Of a stretch of 64,000 bases of DNA, positions 9,264-18,060 are shown piece after piece. The notes beneath the pieces are model-generated. The model did no database searches and was not told where the DNA came from. It saw nothing but the letters and a program-made list of their open reading frames with translations. The position numbers were made by a program, and so were the translations under genes. The stretch covers positions 24,880 to 88,879 of the forward strand of contig JAFAOS010000460.1 of NCBI GenBank assembly GCA_019247515.1, given 5' to 3'. Numbering within the stretch: the stretch's first letter is position 1; the number at the start of each line of letters is the position of its first letter. This DNA is from Chloroflexota bacterium (GTDB lineage Bacteria; Chloroflexota; UBA6077; CF-72).

Positions 9264-9827
9264 GTGGTGCTCGGGCTGCCGCGGGGTGGCGTGCCGGTCG
9301 CGTACGAGGTCGCCGTCGCGCTCCGCGCGCCACTCGACGTCTTCGTGGTTCGAAAACTCGGTGTGCCAGGCCACGAGGAGCTGGCGATGGGCGCCATCGC
9401 CTCAGGCGGCGTGCGCGTCGTCAACCGATCGGTCATCGAAGAGCTGGGCATTCCGCGCAGCGTTTTCGACGCGGTGGCTGCTGACGAGCAGCAGGAGCTC
9501 GAGCGGCGCGAGCGGCTGTACCGCGAGCAACGTCCACCACTGGAAGTCCGCAACAAATCGGTGATTGTGACAGACGACGGTCTGGCCACCGGTTCGACGA
9601 TGCGCGCGGCGACCGCGGCGCTGCGGCAGCGCGAGCCCACGCGAATCGTGGTCGCCGCGCCAGTCGCGGCCGCGGCCACCTGCGCCGCGCTGCGGCCGGA
9701 GGTGGACGCCGTTGTGACGGTCATCCAGCCGGAGCCATTCCACGGCGTCGGCGCGTGGTACGCGGACTTCCGCCAGACGACCGACGACGAGGTTCGCGCG
9801 CTGCTCAGCGCGGCGGCGGGAGCGTGA
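9264..9827 (+). CDS. Phosphoribosyltransferase domain protein, N-terminus apparently lost
   Basis: This belongs to the predicted phosphoribosyltransferase family COG1926. It shows GLPRGGVPVAYEVA, the VRKLGVPGHEELAMGAIA segment and the PRPP-binding loop VIVTDDGLATGSTMRAA. As called from GTG 9264 it has 187 residues and begins inside the first beta strand. The same frame is open back to 9171 and encodes a family-like N-terminus (FADRFDAGRQLASKL) but has no ATG, GTG or TTG start there. Skipping one base near 9191 would join it to the GTG at 9182. The product is probably cytoplasmic; substrate unknown. It converges on and overlaps the last fdh-operon ORF by 23 nt. Confidence 0.8.
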   Translation: MVLGLPRGGVPVAYEVAVALRAPLDVFVVRKLGVPGHEELAMGAIASGGVRVVNRSVIEELGIPRSVFDAVAADEQQELERRERLYREQRPPLEVRNKSVIVTDDGLATGSTMRAATAALRQREPTRIVVAAPVAAAATCAALRPEVDAVVTVIQPEPFHGVGAWYADFRQTTDDEVRALLSAAAGA

Positions 9828-10119
9828 CCGCATCGAGCACCGCACGCGCGTCTTCCAGCATCTTGCGCTGCAAGCCACCCATCGGGTACTCGAGGCCAAC
9901 CACCAGTGTCAGCGCCACGTTGACCTGGTCCAGCGCCGCGCGCGTATCTGGAGTGGAGCCGGCGCGGAGATCGTCGATCAACACGTCGCGCAAACGTGCA
10001 ATGCGTTGCTCCGCGACGTCTACCTCCGCCTTCAGCTCCGCTGGCGGCTTCTGAATCGCGTCATCCAGCAGGTGGAGTGCCTGGCTCCGCAGCTCGAGGG
10101 CCGACGGCTGCTGGCTCAC
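9805..10119 (-). CDS. Hypothetical protein, last ORF of the formate dehydrogenase operon
   Basis: The 104-residue protein is mostly helical and polar, with no signal peptide or membrane segment, and ends in a Pro-rich tail. I do not recognise a family. Its ATG overlaps the nrfD-like stop as ATGA (10116-10119), so it is translationally coupled to the formate dehydrogenase genes and may be a maturation or accessory factor (inference from position). It could also be an unrelated read-through gene. Confidence 0.7.
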   Translation of the reverse strand: MSQQPSALELRSQALHLLDDAIQKPPAELKAEVDVAEQRIARLRDVLIDDLRAGSTPDTRAALDQVNVALTLVVGLEYPMGGLQRKMLEDARAVLDAVTLPPPR

Positions 10120-11105
10120 CCGGCAATCCTGAAATAGTCCTGCGGACGGGACGCGGAGTTCTTGCCGGCCGTCACCAGCACGGCACGCTGGGTGTAGCCA
10201 CCGGCCAGCGCCCCCAGCGAGGCGAGTCTCGACATCATGCGCAGGTCGCGCCCGGTCAGCGCCTGCAGGCCGTGGACTACCAGCGGCGCCAGCACACCGA
10301 GGCCCAGCGCGCCGAAACGATAGGCAGCGCCAGGCCGCGGCTCGTCCAGCGGCGCTCGAACGCGCTCGCGTCGCAAGCGCAGATCCATGCCGGCCGTCAG
10401 CGCCAGCTCGAGGCAGCTCGCGACCAGCGCCAGACGCTCCAGACGCCGCCGGCTGCCACGCGCGACCGGCAGGCGGTCCAGCACCAGGCTCAACAACGCC
10501 GTTGCCGTCGCGGTGCCCGAAGTTCCGAACAGCGCGGGCAGCCAGCGGTAAGCCACCGCCCAGAACGGCGTACTCGTCGCCGAGAGCAGCGAACCGGTGT
10601 ACGTGGCCAGTACGCCACCGGAGACCGCCGCCGGTACTCCGAACCAGCGTGCCAGCCGACGCGCCCTATCGAGCCCGAACGCGTCGGCGGCAAGCTGCGC
10701 CGCCGCCGCCAGTCCGCTGGAACTCCCAAATGCCAGCAAGGTCCACGAGCCGATGCTCATGGGCGACGTCGGGCGAATGACGCGCAGCATGTTGTACCAG
10801 CGCGTCGGCGTCTTCAAATCCGCGATCAGCAAGAGCGGGCTGACCAGGGCGCCGCCAAGCGCAACGTAGCGTCCAGCGCTGACGAGCGACCGGTCGCGAC
10901 GATAGCCGAGCAGGTCGACGACGCCGGCGATCACCTGCGCGGCACCCGCGAGGCCGCCGACGAAGAGGTAGGTGGTGATCAACCACCGCCACTCGGTCGG
11001 CTTGAGCGCCGGGCGTCCGTAATACGTGGGCGGCGGACTGTCGGCGGGTACCGAGCCGAGGACGTCGACCGCATGACGCCCGTAGGGACTCCGCCGTGTC
11101 TCCAT
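10116..11105 (-). CDS. NrfD/PsrC-type membrane subunit of formate dehydrogenase
   Basis: The 329-residue protein has about eight to nine membrane helices and matches the NrfD/polysulfide reductase membrane subunit pattern (EWRWLITTYLFVGGLAGAAQ near the N-terminus, then PLLLIADLKTPTRWYNMLRV). Family members bind quinone and pass electrons between it and an iron-sulfur subunit without haem. It replaces the cytochrome b subunit found in Escherichia coli formate dehydrogenase-N. The ATG overlaps the fdhB stop as TGATG at 11103-11107. This start was chosen because upstream residues in the frame are a shadow of fdhB. Confidence 0.87.
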   Translation of the reverse strand: METRRSPYGRHAVDVLGSVPADSPPPTYYGRPALKPTEWRWLITTYLFVGGLAGAAQVIAGVVDLLGYRRDRSLVSAGRYVALGGALVSPLLLIADLKTPTRWYNMLRVIRPTSPMSIGSWTLLAFGSSSGLAAAAQLAADAFGLDRARRLARWFGVPAAVSGGVLATYTGSLLSATSTPFWAVAYRWLPALFGTSGTATATALLSLVLDRLPVARGSRRRLERLALVASCLELALTAGMDLRLRRERVRAPLDEPRPGAAYRFGALGLGVLAPLVVHGLQALTGRDLRMMSRLASLGALAGGYTQRAVLVTAGKNSASRPQDYFRIAG

Positions 11106-11944
11106 CACGAGGATCGCCGCATGAACAGCGCCGCGGTGGCCAACGCGATGCCGGCCATCGCCGCCAGGCCGCGCACCAGCCCCGGCATCATTCGAGTCGA
11201 CGGCAAGCTCGGCGCCGCCGGCAGGTTGTAGACTTCGGGCCGATCGGTCAGCAGAAAGAACGCGCGCAGGTCGCCGACTCCACCGGTCGTGCCGAGTCCG
11301 CCGTCGGCGGCGGAGTCCCCGTACACGTAGGCGCTGTCGACTCCCGCCGCGTGCAAGCTCTCTACGCGCCGGCGGGCCCGATCGTGAAGGTCCTCCAGGG
11401 GTCCGAACTGGATCGAATTCGTGGGGCACGCTTTGGCGCAGGCCGGCTCGAAGCCGCCCTTGAGACGGTCGTAGCACAGCGTGCATTTGTGCGCCTTGCC
11501 GTCGTCGAGGTCCAGCTCCACCACTCCAAACGGGCAGGCCGGCACACAGTAGCCGCAGCCATTGCAGATGTCCTGCTGGACGACGACCGTTCCGAACTCC
11601 GTCCGGAACAGCGCCCCGGTCGGGCACGCCTCCAGGCAGCCGGCGCGGTCGCAATGCTTGCACACGTCGCTCATCATCAGCCAGTTGCTCTGGAACGGCT
11701 GCATGACGGTCGCACCCTCGACGTGCTCGACGAAGCGCACGTGCCGCCACGTCGAGGCGGACAACGCACCGGTGTTGTCGTAGCTGTTGCCGGTCAGTCC
11801 AATGTTGTCGGCCGGCAGGAGGTTCCATTCCTTGCACGCGACTTCGCACGCCTTGCAGCCGATGCACAGCGTGGTGTCGGTGAAAAACCCGTATTTGCGG
11901 CCGGGTTCGATGCGTACCCCGGCCGTCAGCTCGGACTCGCTCAT
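11105..11944 (-). CDS. fdhB: Formate dehydrogenase iron-sulfur (beta) subunit
   Basis: The 279-residue ferredoxin-like subunit has four [4Fe-4S] cysteine groups: CIGCKACEVAC, CKHCDRAGCLEACP, CNGCGYCVPACP and CTLCYDRL with CAKACP. A single C-terminal membrane helix (about residues 255-273) ends in Arg-Arg, as in FdnH-type subunits. It carries electrons from the molybdenum site of FdhA to the NrfD-like subunit. The ATG at 11944 overlaps the fdhA stop as ATGA, and its own stop overlaps the next ATG, so all three subunits are translationally coupled. Confidence 0.93.
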   Translation of the reverse strand: MSESELTAGVRIEPGRKYGFFTDTTLCIGCKACEVACKEWNLLPADNIGLTGNSYDNTGALSASTWRHVRFVEHVEGATVMQPFQSNWLMMSDVCKHCDRAGCLEACPTGALFRTEFGTVVVQQDICNGCGYCVPACPFGVVELDLDDGKAHKCTLCYDRLKGGFEPACAKACPTNSIQFGPLEDLHDRARRRVESLHAAGVDSAYVYGDSAADGGLGTTGGVGDLRAFFLLTDRPEVYNLPAAPSLPSTRMMPGLVRGLAAMAGIALATAALFMRRSS

Positions 11945-14900
11945 AAACCAGCCCCCGCGCCGTTCTGTACGCGGCCAACACCCGTCCGGCCGCGTGCCAG
12001 TCGGCCCTTGCGCACGTTGCACGTGAATGCCTTGCCTTCGTGGATAGAGCTGTTTGGATCGGCCACGATCGCCGACAGGGTGTTGACCACATCACCTGTC
12101 GCGTATCCGTGCCAGCCGAAGTGCCAGGGCAGCCCGACCTGATGGATGGTCCGTCCGTCGATCTCGAGCGGCCGCAGGCGATCGGTGACGAGCGCTTTGG
12201 CTTCGATCTCGCCACGCGCCGTCGACACCACCACCCAGTCCAGGTTTTGGACCTGGAGCGCTTCGGCCAGCGCGTGTGAAATTTCGGCGAACGCCTCGGG
12301 CTGCAATTCCGCCGTACTCGGCACCAGGCGGGTGGGAATACCTCCGGAGTGGTGCTCCGTCAGGCGATAGGTGGTGATGACATACGGGTAGCGGGGGTCG
12401 CCCACCGCGTGGTACGGGTTGTCTGGCCGGGCCCACTTCTTGGCGACCGGATTGTCCTGGCGCACATACATCTGGTTCTTCACCGGTGACTCCACCGGCT
12501 CGTAATGGGTAGGCAGCGGGCCGTCCTTCAATCCAGAAGGCACGAAAAGCCACGCCTTGCCGTCAGCAGCCATAATGAACGGCGACTTGCCGTCGAGCGC
12601 ATCCATGCCGGACAGCGGACCGTTGTCGAAGTCGGGCTCGTAATCCGGCCTTTTGTCGAGCACGAAATCGGGCTTGTCCGCGCCGACCCAGGCGCCCTTC
12701 TTCTCCGGACCGCCGTCCGGGTCCCAGTAGACGTACTTCTTGCGCTCGGACCACGGCTTGCCGGACGGATCGGCCGAGGCACGGTTGTACATGATCCGCC
12801 GGTTGCTCGGCCAGGCAAACCCCCAACCCAGGTGCGTGCCTGGCCCGTCCGGTGGGTCGGGCGTGCGCGAGCGTGCCTGGTTGTGGTCGTTGCTCGGATA
12901 CACACCGGTATAGATCCAGACCCCGCACGCGGTCGTGCCGTCGTCCTTCAGGTCTCTGTAGTCGGCGATCTGCTCGCGCTCCGGCCAGGTGTAGCCGTTG
13001 ATCTCCTTGAGGATGGCTTCTGCGGAGGGCTCCTGGCGTGGTCCGCTGGTCGGGTAGTCCCACGTGAGGGCTTGAATGGGTTGGTCCCTGGGGTCGAGGC
13101 TGTCGGCGTACAGCTCCTTGAGCCTGCGGCCGAGGTGATAGAAGAACCACAGGTCCGACCGGCAGTCGCCGGGCGGCTCGACGACCTTGTCGTGCCACTG
13201 CACCAGGCGCTGGGTGTTGGTGAACGTGCCCTCCTTCTCGCCGGGCATCGCCGCGGGCATCAGGAAGATCTCGGTCTTGATGTCCCGCGGACGCAGGTCG
13301 CCGGCGAGCGCCTCCGGGGAACGGTACCAGTAGGAGGCGGTTTCATTCTCGAACATCTCGCGCACGACCATCCATTCGAGGTTGGGCAGCGACTCGCGAA
13401 TCATGTGGGTGTTGTGCCCGCCGACAACCGGGTTCTGTCCAACCAGCAGCAGGCCGCGAATGGCGCAGTCGCGAATGGCGAGCATCATCGGCAGTTGCGA
13501 GTGGTCGCCAATCAGCTTCGGCAGAAATTGATAATTCCACTCGCCGCGGGGATCGACGCTGTCGCCATACCACGCGCGCAGCAGGCTGACCACGTACTTG
13601 GGGAAGTTGTGCCACCACCCCGTCGGCGGCGCCTCGGACTCGAGGTAGTCGCGTAGCGAGGTGTGCGGCTGACGCGCGCTCGGCTGCGGCAGGTAGCCTG
13701 GCAACAGGTTGTACAGCGTGGGCACGTCCGTGCTGCCCTGGATGCTGCAGTGGCCGCGCAGTGCGAGGATGCCGCCGCCGGGCCGGCCGATGTTGCCCAG
13801 GAGCGTCTGGATGATTGCGGCGGCGCGGATCATCTGTACGCCGGTGGTGTGGTGGGTCCAGCCGACGGCGTAGCACCACGCCATCGTCCTGTCGGGTCCG
13901 GAGTTGCTGCAGATCGTCTCGGCTACCTTCAAGAAGGTTTCGCGTGGACAGCCCGTGACGCTCTCGACGACCTCCGGCGTATACGCGGCATAGTGTCGGC
14001 GGAGGATCTGATACACGCAGCGGGGGTCTTGCAGCGTCGGATCGCGCGGCGGCGCCTGTTTCGTGAGCAGGTGCGCTTTCTTTTTCCGCTGTTCGGGATC
14101 GCTGGTCTCGTGACTGTAGTGCTCGGCCAACGACGCGGGAACATCCATCCCGCGGTACTGCCACGTGTCGCCGGCGTAGTCGACTTTGTCGGCTTCCCAT
14201 CCGGAGAAATAGCCGTCCAGCTCACCCGGATTGGCATAGCCATCCTCGATAATCGTCGAAATGTTGGTGTAATTGAGCACGTACTCCTTGAACCAGCGAT
14301 CGTGTTCGAGGATGTAGTTGATCAGCCCGCCCAGGAAGGCGAGGTCAGAGCCCGCGCGCACCGGTGCGTAGATGTCCGCCAGCGCCGAGGTACGGGTAAA
14401 GCGCGGATCGGCATGAATGATCGTGGCCCCGTTCTTTTCCTTCGCCTGGAGTACGAAGCGGAAGGCAATCGGATGGTTTTCGGCCATGTTCGAGCCCATG
14501 ATCATGACGCAATCGGCGTTGGCGACGTCCCACTGGGCGGTCGTCGCCGCGCCGCGCCCGAAGCTGGAGCCCAGACTGGGCACCGACGAGCTATGTCATA
14601 TGCGGGCCTGGTTTTCGATGAACACCATGCCCAGCCCGCCTCCGCACAGCTTCTTGATCAGGTAGTTCTCCTCGTTGTCGCACGTGGCCCCGCCAAGCTC
14701 GGCCATGCCCACGGTGTGGTTGACCAGCGTGCCATTCGGCAATTGCTCGACGAACGTCTCGTCGCGGGTCCGCTTCACGAGCTGCGCGATGCGCTCCATC
14801 GCCCACTCGAGCGACACCTCCTCCCAGCGATCGGAGAATGGGCGGCGGTACTTGACTTTCGTGAGCCGGTTGGGGTTCTGAATCCAGCTCAGCGTCGCCG

Positions 14901-15174
14901 CGCCCTTGGGACACAGGGTGCCCTGATTGATAGGGCTGCGCGGATCGCCCTCGACATGGATGATGTCGTTTCCGCGAGCGTAAACGAGCTGGGCACAGCC
15001 GACCGCGCAGTACGGGCAGATGCTGCTGCCGATCCTGTCGGCCGTCTCGAGACGCGGCCGCAGATGGCGCGACCCGCTGGACTCGGCGGCGGTGGAGAAC
15101 GGACTCTGGCCACGAAGCTGACGCGGCACCGCCCAATCGCGCAAGGCCTCCGCGACCTGACGGCCCGAGACCAC
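11941..15174 (-). CDS. fdhA: Selenocysteine-containing formate dehydrogenase alpha subunit
   Basis: The molybdenum or tungsten bis-pterin catalytic subunit oxidises formate to CO2. Read through the in-frame TGA at 14596-14598 as selenocysteine it has 1077 residues, close to FdnG (about 1015). The N-terminal [4Fe-4S] motif is CPYCAVGC with a later LCPKG. Then come GATCDNEENYL, ENQARI, Sec193, HSSSVPSLG and MGSNMAENHP, matching the FdnG order in which Sec is residue 196. The GTG start at 15174 overlaps the upstream stop as TAGTG. No twin-arginine signal is visible, unlike periplasmic FdnG. Expression needs SelA, SelB, SelC and SelD, none of which is in this window. Confidence 0.92.
14566..14598 (-). 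promoter_or_regulatory. Selenocysteine UGA codon and bacterial SECIS hairpin in fdhA
   Basis: On the minus strand the TGA (14598-14596) is followed by 11 nt and then a hairpin at 14584-14566. Its stem is GG-U-GCCCA paired with UGGGC-U-CC, and the apical loop is GUC within AGUCUGG. The 11-nt spacing and the GGU...GUCU pattern match the E. coli fdhF SECIS layout as I recall it. This hairpin is expected to recruit SelB with Sec-tRNA. Folding was done by eye. Confidence 0.85.
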
Positions 15175-15395
15175 TAGCGATCGACCTCGCGCACGTCGAC
15201 GACGACCCCACCAGTGAGGTTCGGCTGGCCGTCGAAGCGCACCGCCAGACGCGCCCCGCGGGTCTGGTAATCGGACAGCTGGTCGGTGCCCAATCGGGTG
15301 CGGTTGGTGAGCGTGAGCAGGTACACCTGGCCCGAGTCGGTGAGCAGCCGCAGGCGTTGCTCCTGGTGCGCAATCACTCTGCCGCTGACTTCCAC
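15174..15395 (-). CDS. Small hypothetical protein preceding fdhA
   Basis: The 73-residue protein looks like a small all-beta barrel: alternating short strands (VIAHQEQRLRLLTDSGQVYLL, then ARLAVRFDGQPN and GGVVVDVREVD). I do not recognise a family. It ends in TAGTG with fdhA and is the first ORF after an FNR-like box, so it is probably part of the formate dehydrogenase operon. The GTG start at 15395 is bounded by an in-frame TGA just upstream; the GGAG there is unusually close to the start. Confidence 0.65.
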   Translation of the reverse strand: MEVSGRVIAHQEQRLRLLTDSGQVYLLTLTNRTRLGTDQLSDYQTRGARLAVRFDGQPNLTGGVVVDVREVDR

Positions 15396-15431
15396 TCCTT
15401 TTCACGCTACCTGGCACGATGGGCGCGCAAC

Positions 15432-15445
15432 TTGATTAAAGTCAC
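15432..15445 (-). promoter_or_regulatory. FNR/Crp-like binding site upstream of the fdh operon
   Basis: Read on the minus strand the site is GTGAC-TTTA-ATCAA, which matches 8 of 10 positions of the FNR consensus TTGAT-N4-ATCAA, with a perfect right half. It sits about 37-50 nt before the first start codon of the formate dehydrogenase operon, in the 66-bp gap after the preceding gene. Oxygen- or redox-linked control is therefore plausible. One site found by eye is only moderate evidence. Confidence 0.45.
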
Positions 15446-15461
15446 GTTTCGCACCGAAGAA

Positions 15462-16226
15462 CTACTGCGTCGCCGTCGCGATGCAACGCCGCAGCTCCTC
15501 GACCGCCGCGGGGTCGCCCTCCACCTCGACATGGCTCGGCTCGCCGAAACCCGACCGGTTCCAGACCCACCGCAGCACGGCCGCCGGCGGGCCGCTCAAC
15601 GTCACGTCGGGCAACGCCTGGCCCGCGCCATCCTCGATGCTGACCGCGCCCGGGCGCGTACTTACCCGCCACGCGGCGCCATCGGTGCGCACCGCGTACG
15701 TCCGCCCCGGCGAGTGGGCCAGGACGTCGGTGAAGTAGCTGCTCCACTCCGAGACGCCGTACGCCACGAAGACTTTCAGCAGCTCGTCGATGCCGTCGAC
15801 GGCGAGGTCGTCCGGGATCGGCGCGACCGGCTGCCGAGTTCCCAGCTCCGCGTCGATGCGATGGATGACCGTCTCGTGCGCCATCCGTCGGATCCAGAAG
15901 CCCACGCTTTGATCCGGCCGGTACCAGGAGCCAGCGTGATCCTCCGGCCTATGGACGGCGAATTCGGAACGCAGGTCGGCATACGCTCGGTCGAGCAGCG
16001 CCAGCGGCTCCTCTTCGGCGCGCTCCTCCGGCGGCCAGGACTCCGGCTCGACGCCCTTGCGCATCGCGACGGTCTTCTGCAGGTAGACCTCGCCAACGTG
16101 GCGGGTCAGGTCGGCGACGCTCCAGCCCGGGCAGCTCGGCACTGGCGCGCCCAGGTCGCCCGCCACGACGGACCGCAAGCGGTCGAAGTCGGCCGCGAGG
16201 CACTCGAGGAAGCGCGAATACTCCAT
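15462..16226 (-). CDS. Mycothiol-dependent maleylpyruvate isomerase family protein
   Basis: The 254-residue protein matches the MDMPI N-terminal/DinB-like fold family. It has PSCPGWSVADLTRHVGEVY near residues 30-50, WIRRMAHETVIHRIDAE near 115-130 (metal-binding histidines) and an SCP2-like C-terminal domain (LSGPPAAVLRWVWNR). Members are metal-dependent thiol transferases or isomerases that often use mycothiol. The specific reaction is unknown. The ATG at 16226 was chosen because the family usually begins within a few residues of this point; an upstream in-frame extension would add 22 poorly conserved residues. It is divergent from the LVIVD gene. Confidence 0.82.
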   Translation of the reverse strand: MEYSRFLECLAADFDRLRSVVAGDLGAPVPSCPGWSVADLTRHVGEVYLQKTVAMRKGVEPESWPPEERAEEEPLALLDRAYADLRSEFAVHRPEDHAGSWYRPDQSVGFWIRRMAHETVIHRIDAELGTRQPVAPIPDDLAVDGIDELLKVFVAYGVSEWSSYFTDVLAHSPGRTYAVRTDGAAWRVSTRPGAVSIEDGAGQALPDVTLSGPPAAVLRWVWNRSGFGEPSHVEVEGDPAAVEELRRCIATATQ

Positions 16227-16290
16227 GCCGAACGGTAACCGTACATCTGACGCGGACGCAACGCGCGCGTGCCTGCCACAATGGGCCGAC

Positions 16291-17511
16291 ATGGCCGACG
16301 TCTCGACGCATACCGCCAGCCTGCGCTTCCTGGGTTACTCGGACCAGGGCGGACGCCCCCACGGCATCCAGATCATGGTCCGCAATGAGCACGCGTATAT
16401 CGGGCAGGGTCGCTTCGGCGGCTTCTCCATCGTCGACGTTTCCAACCCCCGCCAGCCGAAGCCGGCCGGCTTCGTGCCGACCGCGCCCGGCACGCTGAAC
16501 ATCCACCTGCAAGTCCACGACGACCTGCTGCTGGTGGTCGACGGCGCCAACCTGTTCCGCGTCTACGGCAGTTGGGAAGCGTATTACGCACAGTCGATGC
16601 AGGGTTGGTCCAGCGCCCAACTGGGGCAGCGCGGTGTCGACTTCATGGCCGGCATGCGCGTCTACGACGTCTCGAAACCCGCCGAGCCGCGGCAGATCGG
16701 CTACCTCGACATCGACGGTCTGGGCCTCCACCGCATCTGGTACGACGGTGGCCGCTACGCCTACGCCTCCGCCTTGCTGGAGGGCTTCACCGACCACATC
16801 CTGCTCATCATCGACATGGCCGACCCGACCCATCCCCGCGAAGCCGGGCGCTGGTGGGTGCCGGGCATGTGGCGCGCCGGCGGCGAGGTCCCATCCTGGA
16901 GCAGCGGCCGCGTCGCCCTCCACCACGCGCTGGTCGCCGACGGCATTGCCTACGGCTCGTGGCGTGACGGCGGACTGACCATTGTCGACGTCCACGATCC
17001 GGCCCACCCGCAGCTGCTGGCCCACCGCAACTGGCGTCCACCGTTCGGTGGCGGCACGCACTCCGCGCTGCCGCTGCCGGATCGGGGCCTGCTGATCGAG
17101 GCCGACGAGGCGGTCCTCGAAGGCTGCGCGGATGGCACCAAATACGTGTGGGTGTTCGACGTGCGTGAAAAAAGCAATCCCGTGTCGATTGCCACGTTTC
17201 CCGTGCCTTCGGAACAGGACTACTGCCGCGCCGGCGGAAAGTTCGGTCCGCACAACTTGCACGAAAACCGTTCGGGCAGCTTTCAGAGCTCCGAGATCAT
17301 TTTCGTGACTTATCAGAACGCCGGCCTGCGCGTGTTCAGCATTGCCAATCCGTTCCGCCCGGAGGAAATCGCCGCGTTCGTTCCCACGCCGCCGCCCGAC
17401 CTGACACCCTCACAACCCATCGCCTCCGCCGATGTCTTCGTCGACCAGCGCGGGCTGGTGTATCTGACGGACGCCGCCTGCGGCTTACATATCCTGGAGT
17501 TCGCGCACTAG
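16291..17511 (+). CDS. LVIVD-repeat beta-propeller protein
   Basis: The 406-residue protein has repeated blade motifs of the LVIVD family: GFSIVDVSNPRQPKPAGF, MRVYDVSKPAEPRQIGYL, LLIIDMADPTHPREAG, GLTIVDVHDPAHPQLLA, VWVFDVREKSNPVSIA and LRVFSIANPFRPEEIAAF. These form a predicted seven-bladed propeller. No signal peptide is seen, so a cytoplasmic location is likely. Family function is poorly defined, so none is proposed. ATG 16291 was chosen; an in-frame ATG at 16225 would add 22 residues overlapping the divergent gene's promoter and start. Confidence 0.82.
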   Translation: MADVSTHTASLRFLGYSDQGGRPHGIQIMVRNEHAYIGQGRFGGFSIVDVSNPRQPKPAGFVPTAPGTLNIHLQVHDDLLLVVDGANLFRVYGSWEAYYAQSMQGWSSAQLGQRGVDFMAGMRVYDVSKPAEPRQIGYLDIDGLGLHRIWYDGGRYAYASALLEGFTDHILLIIDMADPTHPREAGRWWVPGMWRAGGEVPSWSSGRVALHHALVADGIAYGSWRDGGLTIVDVHDPAHPQLLAHRNWRPPFGGGTHSALPLPDRGLLIEADEAVLEGCADGTKYVWVFDVREKSNPVSIATFPVPSEQDYCRAGGKFGPHNLHENRSGSFQSSEIIFVTYQNAGLRVFSIANPFRPEEIAAFVPTPPPDLTPSQPIASADVFVDQRGLVYLTDAACGLHILEFAH

Positions 17512-17515
17512 CGCA

Positions 17516-17630
17516 ACTCCCTCTCCATCTGGGAGAGGGCCGGGGTGAGGGCTCACTGGACGCGCTGATACGTGGCCCTCTCCCGCCGCTAGCGCGGCGA
17601 CCTCTCCCAGAGGGAGAGGTGGAGAGGTGG
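17516..17630. repeat. Dispersed palindromic repeat pair (CCCTCTCC/GGAGAGGG type)
   Basis: Two related elements lie tail to tail. At 17516-17551 an 8-bp stem CCCTCTCC/GGAGAGGG (17519-17526 with 17532-17539) is followed by CCGGGGTGAGGG. At 17575-17630 an inverted relative contains CTCTCCCAGAGGGAGAGG. A copy of the first element recurs inside a glycosyltransferase gene at 43353-43388. They may serve as a terminator after the LVIVD gene, but repetition suggests a REP-like or small mobile family. Confidence 0.75.
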
Positions 17631-17659
17631 TAGAGTGGGTCCCCTCTGGGGAAACCTTT

Positions 17660-17965
17660 CTACGCGGCGCGAGGTTCGGCGCCCGTGTCTGCCTCCGGCA
17701 ACCAGTCGATCCGTGCCCTGGCGCTCACCGGGTGCGCGCGCAGCAGGCGCACCAGCCGACCTCGCAGCCGGCGGTCCAGCACAATCAGATCGGGACCGAC
17801 GGAGGTGGCCATCCGCAAACACCCGCCCGCGTCCCGCGCGCGCATGACCACCGCGCCGCGGCGCCGCCAGCGCTCGCTCTCGGCTTCGGTCTGCTCGCGG
17901 TCCACGCCGGCAACCACAACCAGCGCTCGGCCGCGGCGCGCTGTCTCCAGACTGATCACCTGCAT
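17660..17965 (-). CDS. Small degenerate receiver-like protein
   Basis: The roughly 101-residue product has a receiver-type pattern: a hydrophobic first strand (ALVVVAGVD), a second strand/helix (RRGAVVMRARDAGGCLRMA) and DLIVLDRRL with an aspartate at the phosphoacceptor position, then LVRLLRAHP. The acidic pair normally following strand one is not obvious and the C-terminal strands are short. It may be a stand-alone pseudo-receiver. ATG 17965 is chosen over a start at 17983. It sits between repeats and the phosphotransferase gene, with no kinase alongside. Confidence 0.5.
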   Translation of the reverse strand: MQVISLETARRGRALVVVAGVDREQTEAESERWRRRGAVVMRARDAGGCLRMATSVGPDLIVLDRRLRGRLVRLLRAHPVSARARIDWLPEADTGAEPRAA

Positions 17966-18060
17966 CTGCCGCCAGCCTCGCACGTGCCCTCAGCGCGCGC
18001 ATCACCCGACTGACCGGTTGGCGCCCCGCCTCCTGGCCAGGTGAGCCCCTCTGCCGTGCC

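Noticed and set aside
11941-15174. Formate dehydrogenase split by a stop into two ORFs, looking like a nonsense-mutated pseudogene.
   Set aside because: The stop is TGA at the conserved selenocysteine site, both flanks match the family without a gap, and a SECIS-like hairpin follows at the right distance.
17516-17660. Repeat array as a CRISPR or tandem-spacer structure.
   Set aside because: There are only two or three inverted elements with no regular spacers or cas genes nearby.
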